DNA of 64,000 nt from the NCBI RefSeq assembly GCF_900103585.1, contig NZ_FNHV01000012.1, positions 280,349-344,348 of the forward strand, written 5' to 3'. The DNA comes from Streptomyces sp. cf386. Lineage in GTDB: Bacteria > Actinomycetota > Actinomycetes > Streptomycetales > Streptomycetaceae. Each line of letters starts with the position of its first letter. Position 1 is the stretch's first letter. Below are positions 7,622-16,017 of the stretch, in pieces. The notes under the pieces are model-generated. The model searched no databases. It was given only the letters and a program-made list of their open reading frames with translations, and was not told where the DNA came from. The translations under genes were made by a program, and so were the position numbers.

Positions 7622-8690
7622 GGGCGATCACCTTCCCGTCGGGGGTGTCGCAGGGCGCGGGATCGGCACTCTCGTCGCCGAGGAAGCCGACCAGCCGCTG
7701 CCGCTCCACGACGCCGACGACCTTGTTGTCCTCGTCCACGACCGAGACGCGGTGCGAGAGGCGGGCGCTGATCGCGCACAGCTCAGCGAAGGTCGTCTCG
7801 GGGGTCGCGTTCTCGCAGGCGCAGAGCGGGGCGTCGGCGGTGACCGAGGTGTCCATGAGCGCGGACGCGGTCAGCACGCGGGAGCGGTCGACGTCCTGGA
7901 TGAAGGAGGCGACGTAGTCGCCCGCCGGACGCAGCAGGATGTCCTCCGCCGAACCGGTCTGGACGATACGGCCGTCGCGCATGACGGCGATGCGGTCGCC
8001 GAGGCGCATGGCCTCGTTGAGGTCGTGGGTGATGAAGACGATCGTCTTCTTCAGGGTGCGCTGCAGTTCGAGCAGCTGGTCCTGCATGTCACGGCGGATC
8101 AGCGGGTCGAGCGCGCTGAAGGACTCGTCCATGAGGAGCAGGTCGGCGTCGGTGGCCAGCGCGCGGGCGAGGCCCACACGCTGCTGCATACCGCCGGACA
8201 GCTCGTCCGGCCAGGACTTCTCCCACCCGGCAAGACCGCACAGGGCCAGCGCCTCGCCGGCGCGCTGCTCGCGCTCGGCGCGGGGCACGCCCTGCACGGC
8301 CAGGCCGTAGGCGGCGTTCTCCAGCACACTGCGGTGCGGGAAGAGCGCGAAGTGCTGGAAGACCATGCTGATCTTCTTCGCGCGGACCTCGCGCAGCTCG
8401 CGGTCGCCGATCGCGGTCAGGTCCTGGCCGTCGAAGCGGACGTGGCCCGCGGTCGGCTCCAGGAGCCCGTTGAGCATGCGGAGCAGGGTGGACTTGCCGG
8501 ATCCGGACAGGCCCATGACGACGAAGATCTGGCCCGGCTCCACGGTGAAGGAGGCGTCGATCACGGCGGCGGTGGTGCCGTCGGCGCGCAGCTCCTCGCG
8601 GTCGGCCCCTTGGCGGAGCCGCTCGACGGAATCTTTCGGTCGTCTCCCGAACACCTTGTAGAGATGTTCGGCCTCAAGCCTGGATGACAC
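7614..8690 (-). CDS. proV: Glycine betaine/proline ABC transporter ATP-binding protein
   Basis: From the GTG at 8690 the protein has 358 residues. Walker A GLSGSGKST lies at about 60-68, the signature LSGGMQQRVGLARAL and Walker B LLMDESFSALDP follow, and the C-terminal part is a CBS-like regulatory region. The family is ProV/OpuAA, and the N terminus LEAEHLYKVFG is characteristic. The frame continues upstream to 8861, but an AGAGGT site just before 8690 and the start of homology-like sequence favour the GTG. The C-terminal CBS region is known in OpuA to sense ionic strength. It forms an operon with the fused permease-binding gene. Confidence 0.93.
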   Translation of the reverse strand: MSSRLEAEHLYKVFGRRPKDSVERLRQGADREELRADGTTAAVIDASFTVEPGQIFVVMGLSGSGKSTLLRMLNGLLEPTAGHVRFDGQDLTAIGDRELREVRAKKISMVFQHFALFPHRSVLENAAYGLAVQGVPRAEREQRAGEALALCGLAGWEKSWPDELSGGMQQRVGLARALATDADLLLMDESFSALDPLIRRDMQDQLLELQRTLKKTIVFITHDLNEAMRLGDRIAVMRDGRIVQTGSAEDILLRPAGDYVASFIQDVDRSRVLTASALMDTSVTADAPLCACENATPETTFAELCAISARLSHRVSVVDEDNKVVGVVERQRLVGFLGDESADPAPCDTPDGKVIAHA

Positions 8691-8921
8691 GCGTACCTCT
8701 TGACTCGACAACATGTGAAGGGAGCGAAGGGCGCACGGGTGACCTGCGCGAGAGTCGTCGCTCCGGGGCCGCGCCTGCCCCTGATCACCGGGCACAAACG
8801 CACAAGTGGTCCAGGCCACAGAAATGGCGTCCAGCGCAACTCGTTGCGCACCGAAGGACACGGAGCGGCGCCGAAGGATCGCCGTCGGTGCCGTACGGCG
8901 TGGCTGTCAGTGGCTTACGGC

Positions 8922-9854
8922 ATGATGCGGGGCGTGACCGGACGACTGATGCTCCTCGACACCGCCTCGCTCTACTTCCGCGCCTATTTCGGCGTCCCGG
9001 ACTCCGTGAAGGCCCCGGACGGCACTCCGGTGAACGCCGTGCGCGGTCTCCTCGACTTCATCGACCGCCTGGTCAAGGACCACCGCCCGGACGCGCTGGT
9101 GGCCTGCATGGACGCCGACTGGCGGCCCCAGTGGCGGGTCGACCTGATCCCGTCCTACAAGGCGCACCGCGTCGCCGAGGAGCGCGAGGCGGGGCCGGAC
9201 GAGGAGGAGGTGCCCGACACCCTGTCGCCGCAGGTGCCGGTCATCGAGGCCGTCCTCGACGCGCTCGGCATCGCACGCGTGGGGGTCGAGGGGTACGAGG
9301 CCGACGACGTGATCGGCACGTTCACCGCGCGGGCGCAGAGCCCGGTCGACATCGTCACCGGCGACCGCGACCTGTACCAGCTGGTGGACGACGCGCGCGG
9401 GGTGCGGGTGCTGTACCCGCTCAAGGGCGTCGGCACCCTCCAGCTCACCGACGAGGAGTGGCTGCGCGAGAAGTACGGCGTCGACGGGCGGGGGTACGCG
9501 GATCTGGCGACGCTGCGCGGCGACCCGAGCGACGGTCTGCCGGGTGTGCCCGGGATCGGTGAGAAGACGGCCGCGAAACTGCTGGCCGAGTTCGGCGATC
9601 TGGCCGGGATCATGGCCGCGGTCGACGACCCCAAGGCGAAGCTCACGCCCTCGCAGCGCAAGCGGCTGGACGAGTCGCGGCCGTACGTCGCCGTCGCGCC
9701 GACGGTCGTGCGCGTCGCGGACGACGTGCCGCTGCCGGACGTCGACACGACGCTGCCGCGGGCGCCCCGGGATTCGGCCGGACTGGACGAGCTGGCGGTG
9801 CGGTGGGGGCTGGGCGGATCGCTGCAGCGGCTGCTCGTGACGCTGGGGGCGTGA
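8922..9854 (+). CDS. 5'-3' exonuclease (PolI N-domain/FEN family)
   Basis: A 310-residue protein resembling the isolated 5' nuclease domain of DNA polymerase I. Visible motifs are LMLLDTASLYFRAYFGVP at the N terminus, acidic metal ligands in VEGYEADDVIGT and VTGDRDLYQL, and the helix-hairpin-helix GVPGIGEKTAAKLLAEFG that binds DNA. It probably removes RNA primers or flaps, backing up PolI. The start is uncertain: ATG 8922, ATG 8925 or GTG 8934 are all in frame and none has a strong ribosome site. It diverges from proV. The frame open back to 8700 lies in the divergent promoter region and is not included. Confidence 0.88.
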   Translation: MMRGVTGRLMLLDTASLYFRAYFGVPDSVKAPDGTPVNAVRGLLDFIDRLVKDHRPDALVACMDADWRPQWRVDLIPSYKAHRVAEEREAGPDEEEVPDTLSPQVPVIEAVLDALGIARVGVEGYEADDVIGTFTARAQSPVDIVTGDRDLYQLVDDARGVRVLYPLKGVGTLQLTDEEWLREKYGVDGRGYADLATLRGDPSDGLPGVPGIGEKTAAKLLAEFGDLAGIMAAVDDPKAKLTPSQRKRLDESRPYVAVAPTVVRVADDVPLPDVDTTLPRAPRDSAGLDELAVRWGLGGSLQRLLVTLGA

Positions 9855-9966
9855 AGGGCGCGCTCGGGTGAATGAGGTTCGCGGTGCGGGGAATTCGGTC
9901 CTTGCGTGCGCGACATGCACCCATTCATGAACGTTCATAGCGGCATTCGCCGGAGGGAGGTGCTAA

Positions 9967-9982
9967 CTTAGGTAAACCTAAG
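9967..9982. promoter_or_regulatory. Iron box (DmdR/IdeR/DtxR-type operator)
   Basis: The perfect palindrome CTTAGGTAAACCTAAG resembles the TTAGGTTAGGCTAACCTAA iron box of actinobacterial DtxR-family repressors. It is 22 bp upstream of the ATG of the siderophore-interacting protein, where bound iron-loaded repressor would block initiation. Confidence 0.85.
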
Positions 9983-10004
9983 CTTGGAACGAGGGAGGCC
10001 AGTG

Positions 10005-10850
10005 ATGGCGCTACGCCCTGCCCGCAAGCCGCGGAAGCCCCACTCCGCGCAGGTCATCCGTACCGAACGGCTGACCCCGCACATGCAGCGTGTGGTGCTG
10101 GGCGGTGAGGGGCTCGACGAGTTCGCGGCGGACACCTGCACGGACCATTACGTGAAGATGCTGTTCGCCCCCGAGGGCGTGAGCTACCCCGAGCCCTTCG
10201 ACCTGGAGCGCATCCGCGAGGAGCTGCCGCGCGAGCAGTGGCCGGTGACGCGGACGTACACCGTGCGGGCCTGGGACCCCGAGCACCGTGAGCTGACGCT
10301 GGACTTCGTGCTGCACGGCGACGAGGGCCTGGCCGGCCCCTGGGCGATGCGCGCCCAGCCGGGCGAGACCGTGCGGTTCATGGGCCCCGGCGGCGCCTAC
10401 GCCCCCGACCCGGATGCCGATTGGCATCTGCTCGTCGGCGACGAGAGCGCGTTGCCCGCGATCGCCCGCTCCCTGGAGTCGCTGCCCGACGGCGCCACCG
10501 CGTATGCCTTCGTGGAGATCGCCGGCCCCGAGGAGGAGCAGAAGGTCGACTCCGATGTGGAGGTCATCTGGCTGCACCGCGGCTCCCGTCCGGTCGGCGA
10601 GGCACTGGTCGAGGCCGTGCGCGCGCTGGACTTCCCTGAGGGCCGGGTGCACGCGTTCGTGCACGGCGAGGCGCACTTCGTGAAGGAGCTGCGCCAGTTG
10701 CTGCGGGTCGAGCGCGGCATGCCCCGCGAGGACCTGTCGATCTCCGGCTATTGGCGGCTCGGCCACAACGAGGACGGCTGGCAGGCCTCCAAGCGGGACT
10801 GGAACGCACGGATCGAGGCGGAGCAGGAGGGGGCGGCGCCGGCCGCGTGA
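10005..10850 (+). CDS. Siderophore-interacting protein, FAD-dependent ferric reductase family
   Basis: The protein has 281 residues. It has the ferredoxin reductase-like FAD domain with the RTYTVRAWDPEHREL motif and the C-terminal SIP domain with LLVGDESALPAIARSLESLP and the late GYWRLGHNEDGW. ViuB/YqjH-type proteins reduce ferric siderophores in the cytoplasm to free the iron. The ATG at 10005 follows a strong GAGGGAGG site at 9991-9998. An iron box immediately upstream predicts induction under iron starvation. No siderophore synthesis genes are in the window. A bidirectional hairpin separates it from the convergent exporter genes. Confidence 0.93.
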   Translation: MALRPARKPRKPHSAQVIRTERLTPHMQRVVLGGEGLDEFAADTCTDHYVKMLFAPEGVSYPEPFDLERIREELPREQWPVTRTYTVRAWDPEHRELTLDFVLHGDEGLAGPWAMRAQPGETVRFMGPGGAYAPDPDADWHLLVGDESALPAIARSLESLPDGATAYAFVEIAGPEEEQKVDSDVEVIWLHRGSRPVGEALVEAVRALDFPEGRVHAFVHGEAHFVKELRQLLRVERGMPREDLSISGYWRLGHNEDGWQASKRDWNARIEAEQEGAAPAA

Positions 10851-10860
10851 AACTCCTCGA

Positions 10861-10891
10861 AAGGGGCGGCACTTCCGGAGTGCCGCCCCTT
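10861..10891. terminator. Bidirectional terminator hairpin
   Basis: Perfect 13-bp arms AAGGGGCGGCACT (10861-10873) and its complement (10879-10891) around a TCCGG loop, lying between the convergent siderophore-interacting protein and ABC-2 permease genes. Confidence 0.88.
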
Positions 10892-10908
10892 CGTCGTACC
10901 CGGGATGC

Positions 10909-11685
10909 TCAGACGGACCGCTGGTACGACCGGAAGGTCCGTATCGACAGCCACACCGCCGCGACCGCCAGCGCCAGCAGACCTCCGCCCCTGATGGCGA
11001 CGTCGCCCCAGTCGGGGTTCTCGGCCATGGCCGAACGGCCCGCCACCATCGCCCAGTTGAGCGGGTTGAAGTCGGCGACGTGCCGCATCCAGTCGGGCAT
11101 CTGCGACGGCGCCATGAAGGCGGAGGACAGGAAGGTCAGCGGCAGCAGCAGGAAGGTGTTGATGCCGATGATCGACTCCCGCTCCTGTACGAGCATCCCC
11201 AGCGCGTTGGACAGCGCCCCGAAGATCGTCCCGAGCAGGACCGAGGCGACGACCAGCACGGCGATCCCGCCGACGCCGCCCGGATAGTCGGCGCCGCCCA
11301 GCAGGCCGAGCAGCACGATGACGACCGACTGCAGGGCGGTGACCAGGCCGTTGTTGACGACGTTGCCGTTCATCAGGGCGGCTCGGCTGACCGGGGTGGT
11401 CAGGAACCGGTTGAGCGTGCCCCGCTGGATCTCGTCGAGCGTGCCCATCCCCGCCCACAGGTTGGAGCTGAGGGCGCTCATCACGACCACGCCCGGCACC
11501 AGGTAGTCGAGGTAGGAGGTGGTGCCGAAGCCGCCGAGCTCGATGACCTTCCTGAAGAGGCTGCCGAACAGGAAGAGCCAGATCACCGGCTGGATCAGGG
11601 TGATGACGGCGTACGCGGGCTGCCTTACGAACACCATGAGTTGACGTTGCGTCATGTACCAGGTCTGGGCGACGGCGGTGCTCAT
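10909..11685 (-). CDS. ABC-2 type exporter permease, DrrB-like
   Basis: From the ATG at 11685 the protein has 258 residues with six predicted membrane spans and the ABC-2 layout: a cytoplasmic N terminus, PVIWLFLFGSLF as first span, and the conserved FNPLNWAMVAGR near the C terminus. It matches the DrrB family of drug or lipid exporters. The start overlaps the stop of the ATPase gene as ATGA, so the two are translationally coupled. A longer open frame reaching 12174 overlaps the ATPase gene and is not real. The substrate is unknown; a PadR-type regulator upstream suggests a drug or membrane stress signal. Confidence 0.9.
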   Translation of the reverse strand: MSTAVAQTWYMTQRQLMVFVRQPAYAVITLIQPVIWLFLFGSLFRKVIELGGFGTTSYLDYLVPGVVVMSALSSNLWAGMGTLDEIQRGTLNRFLTTPVSRAALMNGNVVNNGLVTALQSVVIVLLGLLGGADYPGGVGGIAVLVVASVLLGTIFGALSNALGMLVQERESIIGINTFLLLPLTFLSSAFMAPSQMPDWMRHVADFNPLNWAMVAGRSAMAENPDWGDVAIRGGGLLALAVAAVWLSIRTFRSYQRSV

Positions 11686-12720
11686 CGCGCACCTCCCGTT
11701 CCGGCCAGGACGAGATCCTCGGCGCCTTCGGCCTCGGCTTCGGCCTCCGAATAACGGCGGCCGGCGTAGCGGAGGTAGACGTCGTCGAGGGACGGGCGGG
11801 CGACGGTCGCGGTGGCGACGCCGACCCCGGCGCGTTCGAGCGCGGCGAGGAGCGCGGGCATCGCGGCGGCGCCCTGGTCGGCGCGGACGCTCACGCGGCG
11901 CCCGTCGACCAGCACCTCGTGCACGCCGGGCAACCCGCCGAGGGCGCCCTTGAGCAGCGTACGACCGGCTTCGCCGACCGTCCCGCGCAGCTCCACATGG
12001 ACGGCGTCGCCGCGTAGTTCGCCCTTGAGGGAGTCCGGGGTGCCCGCCACGACGACCCGGCCGCGGTCGACGATCGCGATCCGCTCGGCGAGCCGGTCGG
12101 CCTCCTCCAGATAGTGCGTGGTGAGCAGGACGGTCATGCCGTCCTCCCCGGCCAGCCGCCCGATCTCGTCCCACATCGCGGCGCGGGTCTCGGGGTCGAG
12201 GCCGGTGGTGGGCTCGTCGAGAAAGAGCACCTCGGGCCGGTGCACCAGACCGAGGGCGACGTCGAGACGGCGGCGCATCCCGCCGGAGTAGCCCTTGACG
12301 GGGCGGTCGGCGGCGTCGGCGAGCCGGAAGCGGTCGAGCAGCTCGGTGACCCGACGACCGAGGTCGGCGCGGCCCAAACCGTAGAGCCGTCCCTGGAGTT
12401 GGAGGTTCTCACGGCCGGTGGCGACCGGATCGGCACCGGAGTTCTGGGCGACCACGCCGATCGCGCGGCGCACCCGGTCCGGGTGACGCAGCACGTCGTG
12501 GCCGGCGACGGTGGCCGAGCCGGAGTCGGGGCGGGCCAGGGTGGTGAGGATCTTGACGGTGGTGGACTTGCCGGCGCCGTTGGGCCCGAGGAGGCCGAAG
12601 ACGGTGCCCGGCTCGACGGTGATGTCCATGCCGTTGAGGGCGCTGACATCGCCGTAGGTCTTGATGAGTTGACGCGCCTCGACCGCGGGCGCACGGGTGG
12701 CCCTGCTGCTGCTACTCATG
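11682..12720 (-). CDS. ABC exporter ATP-binding protein, DrrA-like
   Basis: The start is the ATG at 12720, preceded by an AGGAG site. Walker A GLLGPNGAGKST spans about residues 43-53, the signature region is YSGGMRRRLDVALGLVHRP, and Walker B is VLFLDEPTTGLDP. The C-terminal 80 residues match the DrrA accessory domain, ending in a PSLDDVYLRYAGR motif. The protein has 345 residues and pairs with the coupled permease to export an unidentified compound. It lies 162 bp downstream of the padR-like gene in the same orientation, so it may be read from its own promoter in that gap or from the regulator promoter. Confidence 0.92.
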
Positions 12721-12839
12721 ACGACTGCTCTCCTGATGAGCGGATGTGTGATCGATCCGCGCGAGCAGTGCCGGGCTATCCTGGGTGTGCCGCACCTCGA
12801 TGACCCGGTTCTGCCTCGGCGGATCCGTTTCGGGGTTCG

Positions 12840-12879
12840 AGACCCCGGCGGAGCTGCTGCAACAGCCCTGCCGGGGTCT
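12840..12879. terminator. Hairpin with U-tract on plus strand, behind the PadR gene
   Basis: Arms AGACCCCGGC (12840-12849) and its complement (12870-12879) enclose a second small stem GCTG/CAGC. It begins 3 bp beyond the PadR stop on the minus strand. The T-rich tail TCTTTCT is on the plus strand, where no upstream gene is annotated. Confidence 0.65.
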
Positions 12880-12882
12880 TTC

Positions 12883-13506
12883 TCATGTCGTGAAGTCGGC
12901 CGGCAACTCCCCCGTCTCATGGAAGTGCCGCCACTCCTCGACGCCGGGCAGCTCGCCCTTCCTGGTCTCGTCGAGGAAGCCTCGGACCCACTCCGCCTGC
13001 GCCTCGACCATGTGCAGTTGGTACTCGACCTCGACGAGGAAGAGCCTCGGCAGCGTCTCGTAGAGCTTCTCCAGCGCGCCCCGGCCGCTCGCCACCTGCA
13101 CCTCCAGCGAGCTGAGCCGCATCTCCAGCAGCCGCACCACCTCGTCGGGTGGCAGCGCCGCCATCAGGGAGAGGGCCGTCTCGAAGATCGGGTACTCCTT
13201 CGCCGGGATGGCGAGCAGGTCGGACAGCCACTCGGCCATCTCCTCGCGCCCGGCCTCGGTGAGCCCGTAGACCGTGCGCTCGGGGCGGTTGCCCTGGCGT
13301 TCCACACCGGTCACCTCGACGAAGCCGTGCTTCTCGAGGTTCTGCACGACGGTGTACAGCGAGCCGTAGTTGGTCTTGGTGCTGGTGTCCTTGCCCTGGC
13401 TGCGCAGGGTCTGGGCGATCTCGTACGGATGCATCGGCTTCTGCCAGAGGGTCGTCAGCACGGCGAGCGCCAACGGATTGCTGAGCTTGCGGCGCTTCCC
13501 CGCCAT
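12883..13506 (-). CDS. PadR-family transcriptional regulator
   Basis: The protein has 207 residues from the ATG at 13506. The winged helix is clear: NPLALAVLTTLWQKPMHPYEIAQTL followed by YGSLYTVVQNLEKHGFVEV. The C-terminal PadR dimerisation helix bundle follows, with LVEVEYQLHMVEAQAEWV. PadR proteins generally repress exporters or detoxification genes and release DNA on binding a drug or phenolic. The DrrAB-type exporter directly downstream is the likely target. Two TATCGCG half sites in the promoter (13544-13550 and 13581-13587) are candidate operators. An upstream in-frame start at 13569 would run through those sites and is not preferred. Confidence 0.9.
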   Translation of the reverse strand: MAGKRRKLSNPLALAVLTTLWQKPMHPYEIAQTLRSQGKDTSTKTNYGSLYTVVQNLEKHGFVEVTGVERQGNRPERTVYGLTEAGREEMAEWLSDLLAIPAKEYPIFETALSLMAALPPDEVVRLLEMRLSSLEVQVASGRGALEKLYETLPRLFLVEVEYQLHMVEAQAEWVRGFLDETRKGELPGVEEWRHFHETGELPADFTT

Positions 13507-13542
13507 GGCGACAACCTCGCTTTCGAATATCCGCAGCCGAAC

Positions 13543-13587
13543 ATATCGCGTATCGACCGAGGGCGTCAATAGACACGATGTATCGCG
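13543..13587. promoter_or_regulatory. Candidate PadR operator, two TATCGCG sites
   Basis: ATATCGCGTAT at 13543-13553 is close to a palindrome, and TATCGCG recurs at 13581-13587. Both lie within 85 bp upstream of the padR-like start, in a locally A+T-rich stretch fitting a promoter. Autoregulation is inferred. Confidence 0.45.
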
Positions 13588-13683
13588 TTCGGGGAGCCCC
13601 GCAAGGACCCGTCAGCGCCCGACGTGAGCACTTAGGATCGGCTCGGACATGGGCACGTCATGCGTTCGAAACAGCCCCTCCCT

Positions 13684-13707
13684 AATTTCTGTCGCCCGAC
13701 AGGAATT
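13684..13707. promoter_or_regulatory. Palindromic operator shared with the guanidine operon
   Basis: The core CTGTCGCCCGACAG (13689-13702) has extended dyad symmetry into AATT flanks. The 15-base left part CCCTAATTTCTGTCG (13680-13694) is identical to 22919-22933 in front of the urea/guanidine carboxylase operon. It lies 38 bp before the permease start. TAATTT could be a -10 element overlapping the operator. Confidence 0.75.
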
Positions 13708-13739
13708 CTTGCGCCGCTGTGCGAAAGCAGGTTGCCGCC

Positions 13740-15299
13740 ATGACGAGCACCGCCCCCGCCGCCCCACGCCCCGACCCGCCGCTCAACGCTGACGAGCGCT
13801 CTCTCGCCGAGTTCGGGTACCACCAGGAACTGCATCGCAGCCTCGGCCGGTACGCGTCCTTCGCGGCCGGTTTCTCCTTCATCTCCGTCCTGACGACCGT
13901 CTTCCAGTTCTTCGCCTTCGGGTACGCGTTCGGCGGCCCCGTCTTCTTCTGGGCCTGGCCCGCGGTGCTCGTCGGGCAGCTGCTGGTGGCCGCGTGCTTC
14001 GCGGAACTTGCCGCGCGCTACCCGATCTCGGGCGCGATCTACCAGTGGTCCTCGCGGCTGTCCAACCTCACTTTCGGCTGGTTCGCCGGCTGGATCATGG
14101 TGATCGGGCAGATCGTGGTGGTCGCGGCGGCCGCGCTGGCGTTGCAGATGGTGCTGCCCGCGATCTGGTCCGGCTTCCAGCTGATCGGCACCGACCCCGC
14201 GCCGACCTCGGCGGACGGCGCGGCAAACGCGGCACTGCTCGGCGTGATCCTGCTGATCCTCACCACGGTCGTGAACCTCCTGGACAACAAGGTGCTGTCA
14301 CTGGTGAACCGGGTCGGTGTGACCGCCGAGATCATCGGCGCGGTACTGATCATCGCGCTGTTGCTGACCCACTCCGAGCGCTCCCCCGGCATCACCTTCC
14401 ACACCGAAGGCGCCGCTCAATCGGGCCTGTTGGGCGCGCTGCTGGTCGGCTCGTTCACGGCGGCGTACGTGATGATCGGCTTCGACAGCGCGGGCGAGAT
14501 GAGCGAGGAGACGCACCATCCCCGCCGTACCGCGCCCCGCACGATCCTCACCGCGCTGGGCGCCGCGGGACTGCTCGGCGGACTGCTCGTGCTCGGCGGA
14601 CTGCTCGCCGCGCCCAGCCTCACCGACGGCCGGCTGGCGGTCGACGGTCTGAGCTACGTCCTCACCAGCAGCCTGGGCGACGGCGTGGGCCGGGTCCTGC
14701 TGGCCGACGTGGTGGTGGCGATCACGGTGGCGACCCTCGCCATCCAGACGGCCGCCTGCCGGATGCTGTTCTCGATGGCCCGCGACGGCCAACTCCCGTT
14801 CTCCCGCCGCCTCGCGCAGGTCAGCCCACGCACCGGCATGCCCGGCGCGCCCGCCCTGGTCGTCGGCGTCCTCGCGGCGGCCCTGCTGCTGCTCAACTTC
14901 GCCTCACCGGAGGCGTTTCTCGCCATCGGCACGACCTGCATCGTGATGCTGTACCTGGCCTACGCGATGGTCACCGGCCCCCTCCTGCTCGCCCGCCTGC
15001 GCGGCCGCTTCCCCGCCGCCGGCACCGACGAGACGGGCGCCCGCCAGTTCTCCCTCGGCCGCTGGGGCATCCCACTCAACGCCCTCGCCCTCCTGTACGG
15101 CCTCGTCATGACCGTCAACCTCGCCTGGCCACGGGCGGCGGTGTACGACCCGGCGGGTGGGCACTGGTACTTCCAGTACTTCACCGTCCTGTTCCTCGGC
15201 GTGACACTGATCGCGGGCGTCGGCTTCCGCGCGTACCGCAGGCGGGCGGCGCCCGCTGGCGCCACCCCGGCGACGACTGCACCCGAGGCCGCCGCCTAG
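13740..15299 (+). CDS. APC-family permease, candidate guanidine/urea-derivative importer
   Basis: A 519-residue protein with about twelve membrane spans. The N-terminal region LNADERSLAEFGYHQELHRSLGRYASFAAGFSFISVL, GFDSAGEMSEETHHPRRTAPR and LFSMARDGQLPFSRRLAQV are typical of the amino acid/choline transporter (APC, UAAP-associated) group. The ATG at 13740 is chosen; a start at 13719 would overlap leader DNA. Its promoter carries the same palindrome as the carboxylase operon at 22986, so the TetR at 22087-22722 probably controls both. Permeases of this type often accompany urea carboxylase clusters. The substrate assignment is an inference from the shared operator. Confidence 0.85.
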   Translation: MTSTAPAAPRPDPPLNADERSLAEFGYHQELHRSLGRYASFAAGFSFISVLTTVFQFFAFGYAFGGPVFFWAWPAVLVGQLLVAACFAELAARYPISGAIYQWSSRLSNLTFGWFAGWIMVIGQIVVVAAAALALQMVLPAIWSGFQLIGTDPAPTSADGAANAALLGVILLILTTVVNLLDNKVLSLVNRVGVTAEIIGAVLIIALLLTHSERSPGITFHTEGAAQSGLLGALLVGSFTAAYVMIGFDSAGEMSEETHHPRRTAPRTILTALGAAGLLGGLLVLGGLLAAPSLTDGRLAVDGLSYVLTSSLGDGVGRVLLADVVVAITVATLAIQTAACRMLFSMARDGQLPFSRRLAQVSPRTGMPGAPALVVGVLAAALLLLNFASPEAFLAIGTTCIVMLYLAYAMVTGPLLLARLRGRFPAAGTDETGARQFSLGRWGIPLNALALLYGLVMTVNLAWPRAAVYDPAGGHWYFQYFTVLFLGVTLIAGVGFRAYRRRAAPAGATPATTAPEAAA

Positions 15300-15346
15300 G
15301 CCGGTCCCTCCGACCGGCCGCCTAGTCCGGTCCCTCCGCGCGCGGC

Positions 15347-15808
15347 TCAGTCGCCCTGCACGCGCGCGTGCAGATGCATGTCGTGCCAGCCGTCCCGGTG
15401 CAGGGCGGAGCTGCGCTTGGTGCCCTCCAGCAGGAAGCCGGCCTTGGCCGCGACTCGGCAGGAGGCCTCGTTGCGGACGGCGTGCAGGAGTTCGAGGCGG
15501 TGGAAGCCGATGTCGTCGAGCGCCCAGCGGGCCAGGGTGGTGGTGGCTCGGGCCGCGACGCCCTGGCCGCGCGCCTCGGCGGTGGTCCAGTAGGCGACCT
15601 CGGCCGTGCCGTCGTCGAGGTGGATCTCGCGCAGGGCGACGCGCCCCAGCAGACCGTCGGTGTCCGCGTCGGCGACGGCCCACTGGGGTGCCCGTTCCTC
15701 CGCCCAGGCCCGCACCCACTCCTCGATCCAGCCGCCGACCTCCGCCTCGGAGTCGGCGGCCCGGACGTGCCACCGATGGATCTCCGGGTCCTGGAACGCC
15801 GCGTGCAC
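15347..15808 (-). CDS. GNAT-family N-acetyltransferase (start uncertain)
   Basis: The GNAT fold is clear: YWTTAEARGQGVAARATTTLARWALDDIGFHRLELLHAVRNEASCRVAAKAGFLLEG contains the acetyl-CoA loop and beta-5 region of the RimJ-like group. The first available ATG, GTG or TTG is the GTG at 15808, giving 153 residues. However, in-frame sequence immediately upstream reads LLLRPWRAEDAPAV, the usual first strand of this family, and continues without a stop past 15960. The true start is therefore upstream and non-canonical (a CTG lies near 15919), or a small sequence change has removed it. The substrate is unknown. The gene diverges from the pseudouridine synthase. Confidence 0.8.
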   Translation of the reverse strand: MHAAFQDPEIHRWHVRAADSEAEVGGWIEEWVRAWAEERAPQWAVADADTDGLLGRVALREIHLDDGTAEVAYWTTAEARGQGVAARATTTLARWALDDIGFHRLELLHAVRNEASCRVAAKAGFLLEGTKRSSALHRDGWHDMHLHARVQGD

Positions 15809-16017
15809 GGCGGGCGCGTCCTCGGCCCGCCAGGGGCGCAGGAGGAGGCCGTCACCGGTGGGGAGGGTGGGCTGCGGGGTCCGGGCGAGGGTTCCGGTGG
15901 GCAGGACGGGGCTGGTCAGGAAGGCATGTGCGGGATCCTGCCAACGCGCCCGGGCGGGTCCAACAGGTTTTCCGGCGGCGCACTCCCAGAGTTTCCGGGG
16001 CCGTACGCTTGATCGTG

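Noticed and set aside
12820..12880. tRNA-like T-arm GGGGTTCGAGACCCC
   Set aside because: No acceptor, D or anticodon arms in the right spacing; it is part of terminator DNA.
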